Source: Fratercula arctica
Lineage: Eukaryota > Chordata > Aves > Charadriiformes > Alcidae
Assembly (NCBI GenBank): GCA_947846985.1
Contig: CANTUZ010000001.1
Location: 33,938,727-34,002,726, forward strand
DNA length: 64,000 nt
Reading direction: 5' to 3'
Position numbers and translations under genes: made by a program. The notes beneath the pieces are model-generated. The model was not told the origin of the DNA and made no database searches. It saw only the letters and a program-made list of their open reading frames with translations. Each line of letters opens with the position of its first letter. The stretch's first letter is position 1. Below, one piece after another: positions 1 through 14,402 of the stretch.

Positions 1-1015
1 ATTTCCAATTTATTTCCCCAATTCCAATCACTCAGCTGGAGCTACTTAGTTTAAGTTTGTTGCCGGGCTGAGATGGCATGAAAACAACAGACAGACAGAC
101 ACAGCCAAGAATCCCTAAGCAAACATCCCAGCTTTTTTCTCACTTGGTTCTGCTTCCCAGTTTTTTCCCCGATTATTTCTGAGCCAGATCAAGTTCACCA
201 CACAGGCTGCACAAACCTCCCTTTTCCTTTCCCCATTTCCTTTCTACTTTTAAACTAATAGACTGACGTAGCTCCCCTCCTCTGTTAAAATGCTGTGTTT
301 ATCTCCAGTTTAACATGGCTCTTTTTTTGGGTAAAATTAATCTTCATCACGCTCAACGGAAGTTTTCCACATGTTCTACTCAGATGAGCGTGTATTAGTT
401 AGTGGGTCCTATTTTTAGCTGTTTTGCCTTACTTTACAGTTTATTTCCTTAAATAGCAATCTGGATATCAACACAGAGCTACGCAGATGAAAAATAAAAC
501 ATATTCCCTGTTTCACATACATTTAGGGCCATGGAATTTTAGGTTTATAAATAGGAATATCTGAACTGGGAAGAAGTGAAATTTAGTATCATAAGGTTAA
601 ACTAAAAATTTGATTAGGACTTAGCAACTTACACAGATTCTTTTCATAGGAAATCAATCCACTTAATTTTATATATATATCTTTTCTTTTAATGATGGAG
701 CTGCAGCAGCTGCCACAAAATTTACTGGTAATCTTAGTGATACTCTAAGCTTTATTCTGAATCCCCTTTAAAGCTGAGGCACCTTAACGGAGGTGGACAG
801 GATCTCCCTCTGGAGGCCTTCAGAGGCATCTTCCTCTCTCTCCTGACAAGGTAGGAAACTTCACTTGGTTGCACAACGGGTTGGCTCCCGCATGCAAACT
901 CAGCCTAAAGATGCTCATTCCCTCCTTCTCATTCCCCATCACCAATACACTGAGTTGCATTTCACCCCCCTGTCAACTATGCTGCTGCAACCTGGATCAA
1001 TGAAATGATTGAGGT

Positions 1016-1035
1016 AAAAAAAAAAAAAAAAAAAA
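1016..1035 (+). repeat. A20 homopolymer
   Basis: Uninterrupted A run in intron 1. The sequence to its left resembles no known gene or SINE. Confidence 0.95.
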
Positions 1036-4000
1036 TTCTTTTTAAAAGTTATTTTCAGCCCAGATCATGTCAAAAATCTCATTTACAGAGCAAACCATAA
1101 AACTGCAGCAAGGTAACTAAGAGGAGCAAATGGCAATACCAAAAAAAGCCACAGAAGGAGACCACCATGGGAGGCATAAATTTATTAATGTGGTTTCATC
1201 ATCTCTGAACGGTGAGACCAATGGTGAATAGAATCAGGATGGCCTCACCATACCGGTAGTTTGAGTGCGAACCACTGCAATGAAGACACAGAAGAAAAAG
1301 AGCTTGCAAAACCTCACTTCAAATCAGAGGAAAGTGCAATTCCTAGTGGTTTTGCAAAGCTCTGCCCAAAACAGGGAAAATGGTAAACTTTCTGATTAAA
1401 GTATCCGGTTCGGTGATGCTGAGTTGAGGGAAAATCAGATGGTATTTTCAAATACGTCAGCAAGTCATGCAACCACATTAGTTAACAACACTGGAGTGAC
1501 TTCTTTTGCAAGGCAGACGTATCAAACACAGGACCAGGAGGAGCTCCATCGTATAATGGAGCTTGCTGGTTTTCATGGCGTTGATACAAGTTTGAATTAA
1601 CCGAAATTCCCTTCCACAAACAATGCAGTGCATTTACCCGGGCGCTTTTTTGACGTGTTCGTTTCAGGTTTTCCCCTTCCTTTCCTTATCTGCATTTTCC
1701 CTCTTCATCCTAGCAAGCTAATCTTCCATACCCACCTAAGCATCCCAGTGACAACCCTTGCACTTAATCTACCTTAATCTTTGAGAAATTGGTGTATCAT
1801 CTATATGCTAATATATAACAAGATATGATAATATAAAATAACCCCCTTCTCCTGTGGGGATACATCTGTGCTGCCAGTAACTTCCAGAGTATACTCACTG
1901 ACTCCAAATGGGCATCCCATTTTTATAGTACTTTTTATAGTAGGGAAACTTCCTTAGTCAAGACTGAGACTGGGTTTTTTTTTTTTTATTTGACTTAATT
2001 TTATGTTTAGTATTTTACACCTTTTTACTATAACCATTTAATGAAATTAACAATTTAAAGAAGGTATTTTTGATGATGGTGATATCCAGAGCACACTTCT
2101 GCTTCATAGCAATGCAGACAGTGCAATACAGATTATAATAAAAACAATAAATCAGACCTATTGAATTGTTTAATACTTTACAACGCTAAAAGTTGCCATT
2201 TAATAGTCACATTTAAAAGTAACTTAAGTAAAAGAAGGCGGCAGCTGTGTGTTCAGCAGGTAACTGCTATTTTATTCCTTTGTGCTTTGAAAATAAGGCA
2301 TTTTAAACCATCAATTTATCTACTAGTACATACCAGTAAGTATTCAGCAACATGGTCTAATGCTCTCCTTAATACGTTGTAAATACCTGTTCCTGTAATG
2401 TCAAGTACATAGTTATTTTAGTAAAGTAAGATTCCCAAGTATCTGTCTTTTTGAGTAAAAAGCTTCAAGAGGAAGCTGATGATCTAGCTGTTGCCAAAAC
2501 GTATTTTTCAAAATTGACATTATAATTAAGAAAATTAGTATGAAGGCAGTCACAAACCACTGAGCATTTCTCTTGTAATAACTCATTATGCAATGTTTTA
2601 CACTAAGTCTTCATAACTAATCATTTTCATCTTCACAGAAATGGAGATCAAAATAAAACTAGGATAAGATTTTGGTACCTCCAGCAGCAATACAAAACCA
2701 TAAGTTTGATTCCTGCTCGGCAATATTGTGGATCTTCACTATCGTTAGTGAATACGAAAAGTGTGAGGAAAAAAACATGAGGAAGGGGGGGAGATGGTTT
2801 CAGGTAAGTAACATTTATACACCTCAAATTAAAGAAAATTTAAGATGACAGGTGCTGCACGAAAAACTAGGCATCCACTGCACATTATTAGAAATAAACC
2901 AGTTACGTATAACAGCATATGTTACAAAGAGAGAGACGGCTGTAGGCTAATAAAAAAATATAATAAAAATGAAAATGAAACAAAAGTTAAAGCATAAATA
3001 GACACAAGACCAGAAAGAGCCATGAAATACGGAGACCGACATGATTTCCTCTGATATACTGACAATTATAAAACAAATCTATTTGAGAAGAAACAATGCT
3101 CACTGTACAAGTTTACTAAACTTAAATGCTACTGCTGAAATTAGCTCAGCTAAAATCCATCATTCTGCGACACATTTGCCTTCACATAGAAATCTGGTTT
3201 TATAGATATAGTTCACCGGCTTAATTTTCTTACAATACTTACTGCTTCACTGATTCTCTAGAACTGTGTCTTCAACAAAACCAAAAGTCTAGTCTAAGTC
3301 TTATTTCCCAGAAGTGTCCTCACAAATCTGCTAAATACAAGATTTCGAGTATGTACTGTGACTGTTCTGCTTCTCAAGGTTTTTATATGCCACTGCCCTC
3401 AGTCAGATTTATCACTCCCCACATAATCTAATATAGAAAGAATTCACCCGATTGGCTAAACTGCACAGCAAAATGTTTCTATATAAAGCAATATTTTGAG
3501 CTTCCCGTTTGGGATGTTCCATGAGCACGACACTTTGAAGGAAAAGAAAATTTCCATCTACAAGTAAATAGTAAGCTACCCTCAAAACATTTTCAGCTAT
3601 TTGAGATATTTTTAAACATCTGTGTTTCTTATCAGTATCGGTGTGGTTCAAACCAGAGAGAAACGGTGAGACTGAACCAGCCAGGAGCTCGACGAAGGGA
3701 GCAGCCACTCCTCCTGCTCCTTCTTGCTGCCTACCCAGGGTCAGGTAAGAGATGGGGGCTCTGAAAAGAAGAAATGAAACGCGAAAAAGAAAGCACTTCT
3801 GCTTATCTCCCAGCACCCTTCACGGTCACACAACAGTCTTCTTACAGTGGATGACCTCTACCCTATGGGCAACTGAAGGACTGAAATATGAATGGCACAA
3901 GTGACACAAGCGGGAAGCCAAAATACACAACAGGGAGGGTGGATGCAATGGCACAGGTGGTTTGAAAGTGCAAAAGCACTGAAATGAAGGATGAGGGAGA

Positions 4001-4157
4001 AAAAGCACAGAAGAAACATGAAGAAGCGGAAATACTGGAACTTTTACTAAAGCCCTCTGCCTCCCAAGGTCACCTCAACCAGTTGACACCTGACACCTTG
4101 ACTCATCCACACATCCTAAAAACTTCTACGAACATTTTTTAACTAACACCTATATTT

Positions 4158-4176
4158 AAAAAAAAAAAAAAAAAAA
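4158..4176 (+). repeat. A19 homopolymer
   Basis: Uninterrupted A run in intron 1 with no associated element recognised. Confidence 0.95.
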
Positions 4177-6548
4177 TTCTTCCCCTAAAACAGCAGTTGA
4201 TTAAAGCACTCTTCTAATAAAGAAAAATCTTATTTATAGGCCAGCATCAAAGAGCTGCAGTCACCTTTGTTCTCATTAAACGCGCCTCATCTACACATAT
4301 TATCTATTTACTCAGCTATAAGGGAAGGGAAACAGCTTAGGTGTTCATTACAAGACACATTTTCCCTCTTTGTGAGCATCCTTTTTTAATGCCTATCATA
4401 CAGCATGTGCTCTCCTGCAGAAGTTCAGCTGAGCTCCTAAGTCTTGTGTAAATTCAATCCACCGATATACTTAGTGAATGAAAATACAATTCTCTTTCCC
4501 ATGCTATTTTGATTCATACTTTCCATGAAGATATTAACAAAAATCAATCATGAAACGCTTGACACTTTGTACTTCTACACAGCAGTCTTAAACTGGTAGA
4601 ACTGCCCTACCAAAAGTCATTTTCATGTAGTGGAAAAGGGCATGGGAAAGATTAGATCTCTGAGACTTGCCTTGAACAGTGAGTGAAACCATGAGCATTT
4701 AGAGAGTTATTTGAGTGAATTGTTCTTGCTATCTAAATACACAGCCACCTTGTTCAGGTTCTTATTTAACCTGCTCTTCTAAGGTAATTAATACAGCATT
4801 TCACCAGGTGACCTAAATGCTAGGTAGGACTCAGTGACTCCCTCCCTACCGAGCACCAACATAGTCAGAGGAGATCACCCCCAACTACGTGGAGAAATTA
4901 TGCATATTACAGCAAAAGAGAATGAATCCACCCCAGAATGGCTAATGCACACCTGAAAGCTATGTTACTGGGAAGAAGGGGGAGAAGGAAAGCTTTAACA
5001 TCCTACAGAAACCTCTGGCATCAACAGCAAACTGCTCCATCAGGCCCTGTCTTAGCAAGTCCCATTGCCAACTGACTGTCATGTGGATAAAGTAAAATCT
5101 GACCAGATAATAGAAAGTGATAAAAAAGGAAAAGGGATGCCCAAAAGATAAGGGGAAAATGGGAAAAATTGCTTTGGAGAGGCACCTTTTTCTTTCCACT
5201 GTTTATAGAGGGAGTTTGGGTGACAAGGTAGATGACTCACCTTGATATCAGTGAAATGAAGTGACATGAATCCCACCTTACCTACTCCTTTCAGAGGTTA
5301 CAAAAAAGTTATATTCACAATAAGAAAGTTACATTCCCCTCTATTATCCCCTGTTAGCTGTAGGTATTGTGTAATTTTCATGTAAAACAATTTGGTTCAG
5401 CAGTTTGTTTAATTTTTCATATAGCTTTTCTGACAATCTATTTTCACCTCAAAAAGCACTAGGGTTTTATATTCAGACTGGTGGTTAAAAGCATTTCAGA
5501 TGGCAGATACCATCTATACTTATTTGCATAATAAAACAGTTTAAGGCAAAGCATGATAAAAGGAGTATGAATTTTCTAATGAAAGAGATATTAATATTTG
5601 TATTTATGAAATTGTAATTATTTAAAAGTAATTATTCAAAAATTGCTTGAGAAATGTTGCATGGACACAATGATGTGAACTTAAGCAGCAAGAAGATCTA
5701 GATAGAAAATTATATCAATATCAAAATGCAAAGATCCCTTTCCCTCAAAAAAAACCCCATAGTTTAGACTCTTTTTCCACATTGTCTGTAAAAAAACAGA
5801 TGAAGATCAGTCCATTATTACCAGACACTTTTCCAGATACATCTGCTGTACCTCAACTCTGAAGTTTATTAGTTCATGACTTTATTAGAGAAGCCTAGGA
5901 GTAACCAGGTAAATGGAACGTAGTTCATTAGCAGCTCTGAACAGAATACACGCTAATTCAGTGTTGCAACATGCAAAGTGAATGGAATTAGGGAAAACAA
6001 TTTTAGATAATGAAATTTTAAATACTTTATATTCTATTAAGTTGCTTCCAGACTCTATCAGACAAAAGACAGACAGACAGAATCAGCTACAGAGTTAATT
6101 ACCACTCTTTTAGATCTTTCTAGTTAAATAGCCTGTTCTATTGATAAATGGATTCACCAAACTAATACTGAGGTTTAAAACAAACAAGTTCATCGAACTG
6201 ATGAATTATGGCCACATACAGGTTTTTTTCTGAGAAAACTTATGGTACTGGCTTCAATAGAATTGTTGGACAAAACAGCTACAAAGTGTTAAAATGGAAA
6301 AAAGGTTGCGCGATCATTAAAAATATGCATCTTACTTCAAGATCATCCATGAGTTTTTATTGCCATCCAGTCCCTGCAACCATTGACACATTCACTGGGA
6401 AAAAATGTTGGGCACTGCCAAGGTATATTGTTTATTGGCATAGAGACCAAGCGCTCCAATGAGTAGTTCCATCAGGTATGCATTCAGCATAAACCAAACA
6501 TCACCCGCAACCAAATGATGTAACAAATGTAAAAGCGAAAAGAAAAAG

Positions 6549-6925
6549 CAGCTGCATAAAAGAAGCAAGCATGGCGCTCCCAGCGGGGATGGGAGATTTC
6601 TAGGGCGCTAACTCCGGGCACAGCAACAAAATACCCATTGCGGAGCCCGCCGCTGTTTCTTGAATCGTGATTATTATTTTTTTTTTTTTTTTTTTACACT
6701 GTCAAAGGTTGGCTGGCACCCGCAGCAGGTGCAGGAACGCCGTGGCCGATGCCAGTCCAGCCCTGCTGACTCACTGCGGCAGGTGCTGCCCATCAATCCC
6801 TCCCCCCACCACCTCCCCGCCCCCCTGAAAAGGGAAGGTGACCCCTCCAGCCATGCCACCCATCGCCAAGAGACAGAGAGAAACCTGAAGTGCCCAGCGG
6901 ACACCCAGCCAATGTGCTGCATCCA
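6549..6925. other. DGKH: Isolated GC-rich block within intron 1
   Basis: About 370 bp of distinctly higher G+C, with CpGs and poly-C, is interrupted by a T19 run at 6677-6695. It stands out from about 40% G+C flanks. Open frames on both strands cross it but resemble nothing known. It could be an intronic regulatory element, a weak promoter or an old repeat. Confidence 0.35.
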
Positions 6926-9521
6926 AAGGTCATTCTCCAGGGTCACCTTCTTGAAAACTCACCGGCAGTTTCTGTACATCCTTTTCTTCTGGTTAAATGT
7001 GCGCGATAACAAAAGGCGTCTATGGACGCCTAACCAGGACTGCAGATATTTCACAAGCCCCGTGGTAAAGAACTACTTCAGCAGCCAACTGAGCTTTCAA
7101 AAAAGATAGCCAGTTCTTACCCTGGTACAACAAAACATTTAATTCTGATGCCTTTGTTTGTAAAATCAAAGTTCTCTGAGAGGCAACCATGCTCATCTAA
7201 CAGAAGTGATCTTTTTTTTATTGGTTTTCCAATTACTTGGTTTCCAAGGCTTTCCTCATATCCTGCAAGGATAAAAGGGTCCTATTCTCTATCATACCCC
7301 AGATTTTGCTCAGAATGAGAACTCCCATTTACTTCATTCACTAAACTCATGAGAAGCTGCTCCCAAAGAAAGGGTTAAAGCTTTGGGGTTTGAATCACCG
7401 GGGCAGATCTACTTGAGATCTTTTGCTAGGAGTCTGGGAGCTCAAAGCGAAATAGAAACTGTCCCGACACCCTTCCAGAAAGAAATCTTTTGATCTTCCT
7501 TCCGTGGAGCACTTCAGAAGCCCTGAAATGAGCCAGAGATTTCTCTTTATTCCACGCCAAAACCCATGTACATTTGGCTACCTCTCCCCCTCCCAAGGGC
7601 TTCTATCCTGCCTCCAGCTTCTCTCACAAATCATCAGATAAGCCAGGCCTGTCCATGCCCTGATGGGAAAACAGACAGCTCTTCCATGAATGGCTTTGTA
7701 ACAGCCTCTCCAGACGTGCTCCTCTCTTTTGGAGAAAGGTTTCTCTCTAGAAGGGGATCCAGGTGGTCCTTAGGGACCCCTGAGTTTGTCATAGCTGCTT
7801 CCTCTTGCCTGGGACTAGAAAAGCTTTTGATCTTAGCCTAAACAGTCATAAACTGAGGTTTGGTGGCATGACAGAGCCATTAGCCAGCTGGCCTCCACCT
7901 TCTTTCCCTTTAGGTGGGCATAGCAAAAGGCACCAAACAGCTCTGAATCCCGGAACTAATACTTTATTATAGCATATAATACATCTATAAATAGTGAAAA
8001 TTCAAAATTGTCAAGTGAAACATTTAAAAGCTTTGCACACAAACCTCCCCCTAACTACCTACAGTGTTAGGGGCCAAGTCTCTGCTTTGCACACCAGCAG
8101 TTCTCAGTGCTTTCCTCAACTGAACACGTTCTCCAGAAGCCCCTCTGGGCTTCTAAGTCGTCTCTCCTTCCATCACTCCTACAGATCCCCTGTTCTCCTG
8201 CAAATTCCCAAAAGCTAAAGGTACCAACTCCCCCCTCCCTCCCCTCTCCTTGACGGAGAGCAAGAGGCAGAAAATGGTAAGCAAGCTGTTTTCTACCCCG
8301 TTTCCCACACTCCTGTTCATCTGAAGAAAAAATAGGCAGCATTTGTACAGGTAACTATGAATAAATCAATTTAAATACTTCTCCCATCTGTCATAGTGTT
8401 TCTTGTTTCCTAAAGCCACGAATGATCTGAAAACCTGGTATGAGAGGTATAGTTGGCTCTTCTTGGAGGTCCAGAAACTACTCATGAGAACAGAGTAGAG
8501 AGTATGCAGAAGAGGTATTAAGTCTCCCAAAGCAATAAATCTTGTACCTTCATTTTCACAACAATCAAAATCTCAGCTCCTAAGAAATCACTGCTTTTTG
8601 GCAGTCTATGTATTAGCAGGATGTTTACATTGATCTCATCCTTGAGTTCAGATTTCTGTTTGAGAGAAAACAAAGTTAGCCAGGCCCTTTGTTTTATTCT
8701 CCAACTTCTGCTCTGTTCATGGTAAGAGACTACTTTAAACACCATCAAATTTTCAAGAGCATTCAGCATCAAGAACTCCCATTTAGGCATGTAAATAAGT
8801 CACTTTGGATTTGCTGGATGCTGAGTGCTCTTGAAGAGCTGCCCCATCTACTACTTCCATACCACTTCACGTACCACTCACTGGATTTAAAGATGACATT
8901 GACACACAGACAGCACACTACTCAGAAGTAACTCTGATTGTTAGGCACACAGGGAGAATGGGTCTATCGTGATACAAAAATGTGTTTCATAATGATACAT
9001 TCTTCCTCATATCTCTGAACTTAAGTGTTTAAATTACATACTTTGTACAGATGTCAACACTGAAAATAAAATTAACTTCCCAAGTACCCTCATTTTTCAA
9101 ACACTGGTACAATTCATCCTAGGTTGTAGCAGGTGATCATGAAATAGAGACTCGCTCTTCTCTCCGTGCACATGGACACACGGGTATTAATTTTGCCCCT
9201 TTGATACTTTCTTGATACTAAAACACTTGGGAAAGGCCATTACTGAATGGCTGAATGGAATATGCCATCGTTAAAACTGCACAGCTTTTGTTTCCAGGCC
9301 TTTCATTAGGAAGGTAAGAATTCATACTCTTCTGAAAACTAAAGAGAAGGCATGGACATTCCCAGTTGTTGTCATGGATACAGCGCCGAGAAAAATGTCA
9401 TTGTACCCCTGCAGATAAATGCATGTGCCAACTGCTTGGAATATGCGGTGGCAAAACCACTGCAGATGTTAAACATTGTCACATGGCTATCGGGTTCCTC
9501 TTCGAACATGCACTAAATAAT

Positions 9522-9541
9522 AAAAAAAAAAAAAAAAAAAA
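9522..9541 (+). repeat. A20 homopolymer
   Basis: Uninterrupted A run in intron 1. A further A-run follows at about 9602-9613. Confidence 0.95.
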
Positions 9542-12535
9542 GAGAGAAGTTATTTTTAAACATAAAGGTTATGGCATGAAGGAAGAAATGGCTAGGCGGT
9601 TAAAAAAAAAAAAATGTTGGCACTTTCATAGTTCATGATGTCATGGAGGAAAAAATATTATGGAACAATAGTATGAGTAAAGGATCAAGTGTCAGCCCAA
9701 CTTCAAGTTATCTGGATTTTGTCAGTGTGTGTTATAACAGTATTGTTAACTACAATAACTGTATTTCTTCGGTCAATGGATGATTAGAAAAACAAACAAA
9801 CTAAAAAACAAGCAACAAACACACATTGGAAAATTTTGAACTGGGGAAGCTCTGATCCCAATTAGACCATCTCATAGTGTCGGCATTTTTACCTGGACTA
9901 GGGCACTTCAAATCTCTTTCCGCTTCAGCTTTACATTAACTATTTACTGGGGACACAGATCACAAGAAATGAAGAGGCTGAAAACACAAGACTGTTCCTT
10001 CTTATACCATTTTCTGTATCCACTGATCTAGGTCCTTGAATGAAGCAAGACAATTACCAGGATGCTCCTGGAGTTTTGCCGCACACCGGTTAGCAGTATT
10101 TCACTGCACCATTCAGGTGGGAAAAAGCAAATTATGTCCCTACAGAGAGCAGGCAAGGTTTTGGATTCTCCTCTCCTGGTAAAGTGGAAGCACACAACTC
10201 CCTCTCTCTCCTCATGTAATCAATCCTTCAGATACTGTGCTCCTAAATAAGCATGGAGAGAAGGGAAGGCAGGCTGCTCAAGGGCAATCGTTACCTTGAG
10301 CAAGCAAAGCACCAAGGGCTGGTTAGGATGTGGAAAGGTGAGTTCAATGGCAAGGAACAACGAAGACAAAAAAGACAAGACTGGCTCCCTTCGCACAAAA
10401 AGACCTTCAGCAGCATGGAAGGAATCATACCAAACTGAGGAGCTAATTCATCACCATGCAAAGACCAAAGAAATAAGGAAGCAGATCTGAGCACCCTGTT
10501 ATAAATCTCTCCTCATAAGTATTTTGGGACAGGCCTAAACAATACAATGCCGTGTTTTGCAGAGATATGTGAGCTATCGCTAAATGAAGCACGTTGGAAC
10601 TGGAAGCAAGATAACCGCTTTAGTATGATGTAACACCCCAGCTAATTAGCTCCATTAGGAACAAAGCCTGAGAGGGCTGCACTGGATCCAGAAGGCAAGC
10701 AAGTTCATTTAGGGCTAGCTAGGGCACCTCAGTACAGCACTACTGTCCTCCAGACAGACACCTCCTCGATATATCAGCTGAAGGTGTAAAGCATGATACA
10801 ATAAAAACGATCATCATCATCACCACCACAGGAAGAGGCACAGCTTCACTGGAAAAGTAGCTGTGAAGTACATGCTGTAAAAAAGAAAGGTGAGAAGATC
10901 CAATTACACCCCAAAACCGTCTGCTGTTTCACCAGAGCTGGAAAGGAGCTCCTCTGTTTGACGAGCAGGCAGAGCGCGGATCCTGCCTTAGCACACATTG
11001 CTACACTGCTGCTTTCACAAGCGTGTTTATCCCAGCCAAGAAAATAGCTGTTGATGGGCCTTCTGCCATATCTGATCATCACTATGGCCCAGCACCCTAC
11101 CCCGGTGTCCACTGCAACACAAAAGTCCTTTGAAGCTATCCAGTTGTTTTAGAAAAGAAAGGCCACAAGAATGGAAAACAACTTTAAAGAGCTCACTCAT
11201 GGCAGCCATCCCCCCTTCCCACCACTCTAACCAACAGACCTCACAGGCATTTGACATAAAGGCTAAGTAGTACACAATCTGACTAAAGAAAACATAAAAA
11301 GACAAATGCCTTTTCAAAAGTGTTCAATAGATTCTATAGTACTCATCTCAACCTACAGTTTCTAACTTTCTCACCAGGAACTAAAATGTTTCTGAAGAAT
11401 CCCCAAGCTCATTTGGGAGGGGAAACAAAAAAAGAAGGAAAAGAAAAGAAAAAAAAGAATCTGAGTTTTCTAGTTTTATAGATAGGCTTTAAAAATATAA
11501 GTTCATATCATAAGTACGGATAATTATGGCATAAGAATACACATTTCAGAATACACATGCCTTGCAAAATGACATTTTCGTAATAGTTACAGAAGGGCTT
11601 CCAGTACCTGCATCCACTTCCCAGTCCTTTGATCCCACTAGCCTACTATGCCTTCCACCTTTGTGTAGCAGACAATTAGGGAAATAAATGTTTTTAAATT
11701 AAAGTAAGCTCTTATCCTCAGAAGACATGCAAGGCTTAGAACATCATCATTTCACTCCTGAGAAATGGAAAGGGTTAGCTGGATTTTTAAGAAGATAGGC
11801 AGTCATGGAATTACTTTTTCATGGACCTACTTAGAATCCAATATTAGCAACTAAAAACAAACTCTTAACTGAAATGACATCATGAATTCATGGGTAGGGA
11901 CGCACCTGGGGAAAAATACGGAAAACAAAAAATGGAGTGCCTCAGGAGCCACAGATTGCAGAAAAATAACGAACAATTCATAGGCTGAACGCAGCCCTCC
12001 AGGTAACATCCTCCCTTTTAAGATCCAGCCACAGAATTAAGAATGTCCCATAAGCATCACTATCTTCTGGGAGAAAAGCTGTTAGAAAGCCATTACAACA
12101 GGCAATACCCGAGATGGTGCTAGAGACAGAACACCCACAGGTCACCTTACTGACCAAGCCGTCCTACAATATGTCCAGGCACATATGTGCAGCAGCCAGC
12201 ACAAGCTACAGGCACTTAAATCCTGTTTCTTACTTGCTATGAACTTCCCCAGTGTGATCTCCTGCACTAAGCATAGTGCACAAAGCCCTAAAATCACACA
12301 CTTTCTCTCTCCTACTCCAGAGATACTCATTATTTCTTTACATCTGGCTCTCTGTCCAGAGCAGGAGCTTACATACAAGTGGATCAGGTACTATGTTCTT
12401 CTTTGGTAATGCACGGAACACTCTCCTGCACTGAGCCTTCATTTAAACCTCTGCTGTCTGCGATGACACATGAAGACGACCCTAGAATCTACAACAGTTC
12501 TCTTTATTGGCAACATTATGTCCATGACCAGACTT

Positions 12536-12548
12536 GGGGGGGGGGGGG
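12536..12548 (+). repeat. G13 homopolymer
   Basis: Uninterrupted G run in intron 1. Long G runs are error-prone in sequencing, so the exact length is uncertain. Confidence 0.9.
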
Positions 12549-14234
12549 AGAAAAAGGCAAGACTTAAGAGGTCACTGAAAGAGACAGTCAAGCTAAGCAT
12601 TCACTGGGGCGTGTAGTTCCAGGTCTCTAAGACATTGGCCAAAAAGCTGTTCCCAAGTTACTTTGCTGTTTGCAAACAATCCTCTACCTCTGCTTTGATC
12701 AAGCTTCAGAAGGAAGTTGTCCCACACATTACGCTCCATTTAAACCACCCTGACGAAACGTCCTGGCTGCCCTCTCCATTGTTCACTCTCTTCCGCGGAA
12801 GCTTTTAGGAACGCTAAGCATATCCATCCCAATTGTCCAAATCCCAGGATGCTGACATTTCAAATTGTACTCTTCCCTATGCAACCCATGAAAATAACAA
12901 AGAAGATAAAAACCTCCCACCGATGCTCAGGCAGCTGCTTGCCTATACGCAATGAACCCAGCACAGGTTGCCAAGAGACTGCAATGATGAGCAGCATTTA
13001 GTCTTGAATACTCTCAAATGGGCTTTCATTATATATTAGCTCAAAGCAATAAAACATCAAGACCACGTTCTTGTTTCAGTTTAGAATTCGTTTTTATAGC
13101 CGATATATAAAAGGAGATGGTTGTAAAAGACATGCTATGATGTTCTTAACTGGAACTATATAAACAGTGCTTCTATAATAGGCGCTACTCTGAACTTTGT
13201 CAGGGAACTGCCTGAACTTCGGGCTTCATGCCTGGCACTGCTTTTCCTGAATTTTAAACCTGAAAGAAACATCTGTAAAGATGAGAATAACCAAGCTATA
13301 CACAACGGTTAAGAAAAAATAAATAAAATTTAAAAAAAAAAAATCTGCGAACAAGCAATTTTCAGATAGCATGCATAGAAATTCCCCCTGTAAGATCTAT
13401 TCCCTAGGGTAAAAATTAAGTGCAAATTCAGTCAAATTTAGGAGGCTCTAAAGAACAGAAAAACTCAGCCTACTATACCACTTAACAAGATACTGCTGGT
13501 GATTTTCAACCTTTCCATCTAAAAATAAGGTAATTTTGCAATTAAAAGCTACCATTAAACCTTAGGTGTCAGAACATTCTTCCGTATTTATATCTATCAG
13601 GTGAATAATAATGTTGTACACTGCATAGCTACCTAGAGAACAAAAGTTCTCTTACCCGTGTTTCTAAGACAGCGGTACTACAGCCTTGCACATATTTGCA
13701 GGTATTCATCATCGATCAAATTTTTCAAGAAAAATTCCACGCTACCAACCATTTTTCTCTGTGGATGCTGCATGTTATTTTTGTCGTGCAGCTTAATATA
13801 AATTTATTTTTGTATATGTTACATTACATACCTCCCCAATGAAAGAAGAATACAGAAGTACAGGTTTTGCTGTACGCTGCAAAGTTCTGCACACATGAAG
13901 AGTCAGAGGTTTAGTACTGCTTAACACCTTGGGAGAAGAATTGGAATCAGTATTTCTCCATTACCATATGCTGTGATAAAACTGATCAGTGGTATTAGCA
14001 ATAACTGACAAAGTTTAATTGGTCCAAGGTCAAGTAAAAGGGAAGACCAGGCTTGGGCTCAAACAAGAGACATGCAGTCTTTCCACTAAACTGCATAGTT
14101 TGAGAAGTTTTATAATCATTTCCACGACAAATAAATCACCAGAGGGAAAGCATTAAAAGTATATCCAGGCCACAAAGGGTCAAGAAGCTTACATTTTATC
14201 AAGTCCCTGTGCCAAGCATTTCTTTGCTGCATTT

Positions 14235-14402
14235 AGATGGGTCCTATTCTGTACCATACTCATGACCTCTGAGTCATCTGTCACCACCTGCAAGAGGTGC
14301 AGAATCACCTCCAGTGATGTGGGAAGAATGGTGAAGACGGTGCAGCACTATCCGGACACCCTCAACCGCATCTTGACCAACTGTACAGCTGTCAAACCCT
14401 AG
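14235..14402 (+). other. Short coding-like, locally GC-richer fragment
   Basis: Within A+T-rich intron, this 55-codon open stretch ends at TAG (14400-14402). It includes SSVTTCKRCRITSSDVGRMV and KTVQHYPDTLNRILTNCTAV. The CxxC pair and the ordinary globular-protein mix look more coding-like than the surroundings. The frame opens upstream at 14235 without a clear ATG or acceptor. It may be a piece of a processed pseudogene or old repeat. No family was recognised. Confidence 0.15.

Noticed and set aside
3412..3816. 134-codon minus-strand frame in intron 1
   Set aside because: No recognisable domain, no fit to DGKH PH-domain sequence, and no clear acceptor/donor pair. Length alone is compatible with chance in 64 kb.
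5500..5560. Possible DGKH exon 2 (a minus-strand reading with a YYA-like match)
   Set aside because: Only three or four residues agree, with no neighbouring PH-domain sequence and no splice sites.
6660..7109. 149-codon plus-strand frame
   Set aside because: It begins in the T19 run (poly-Phe) and runs through poly-C. Composition explains it.
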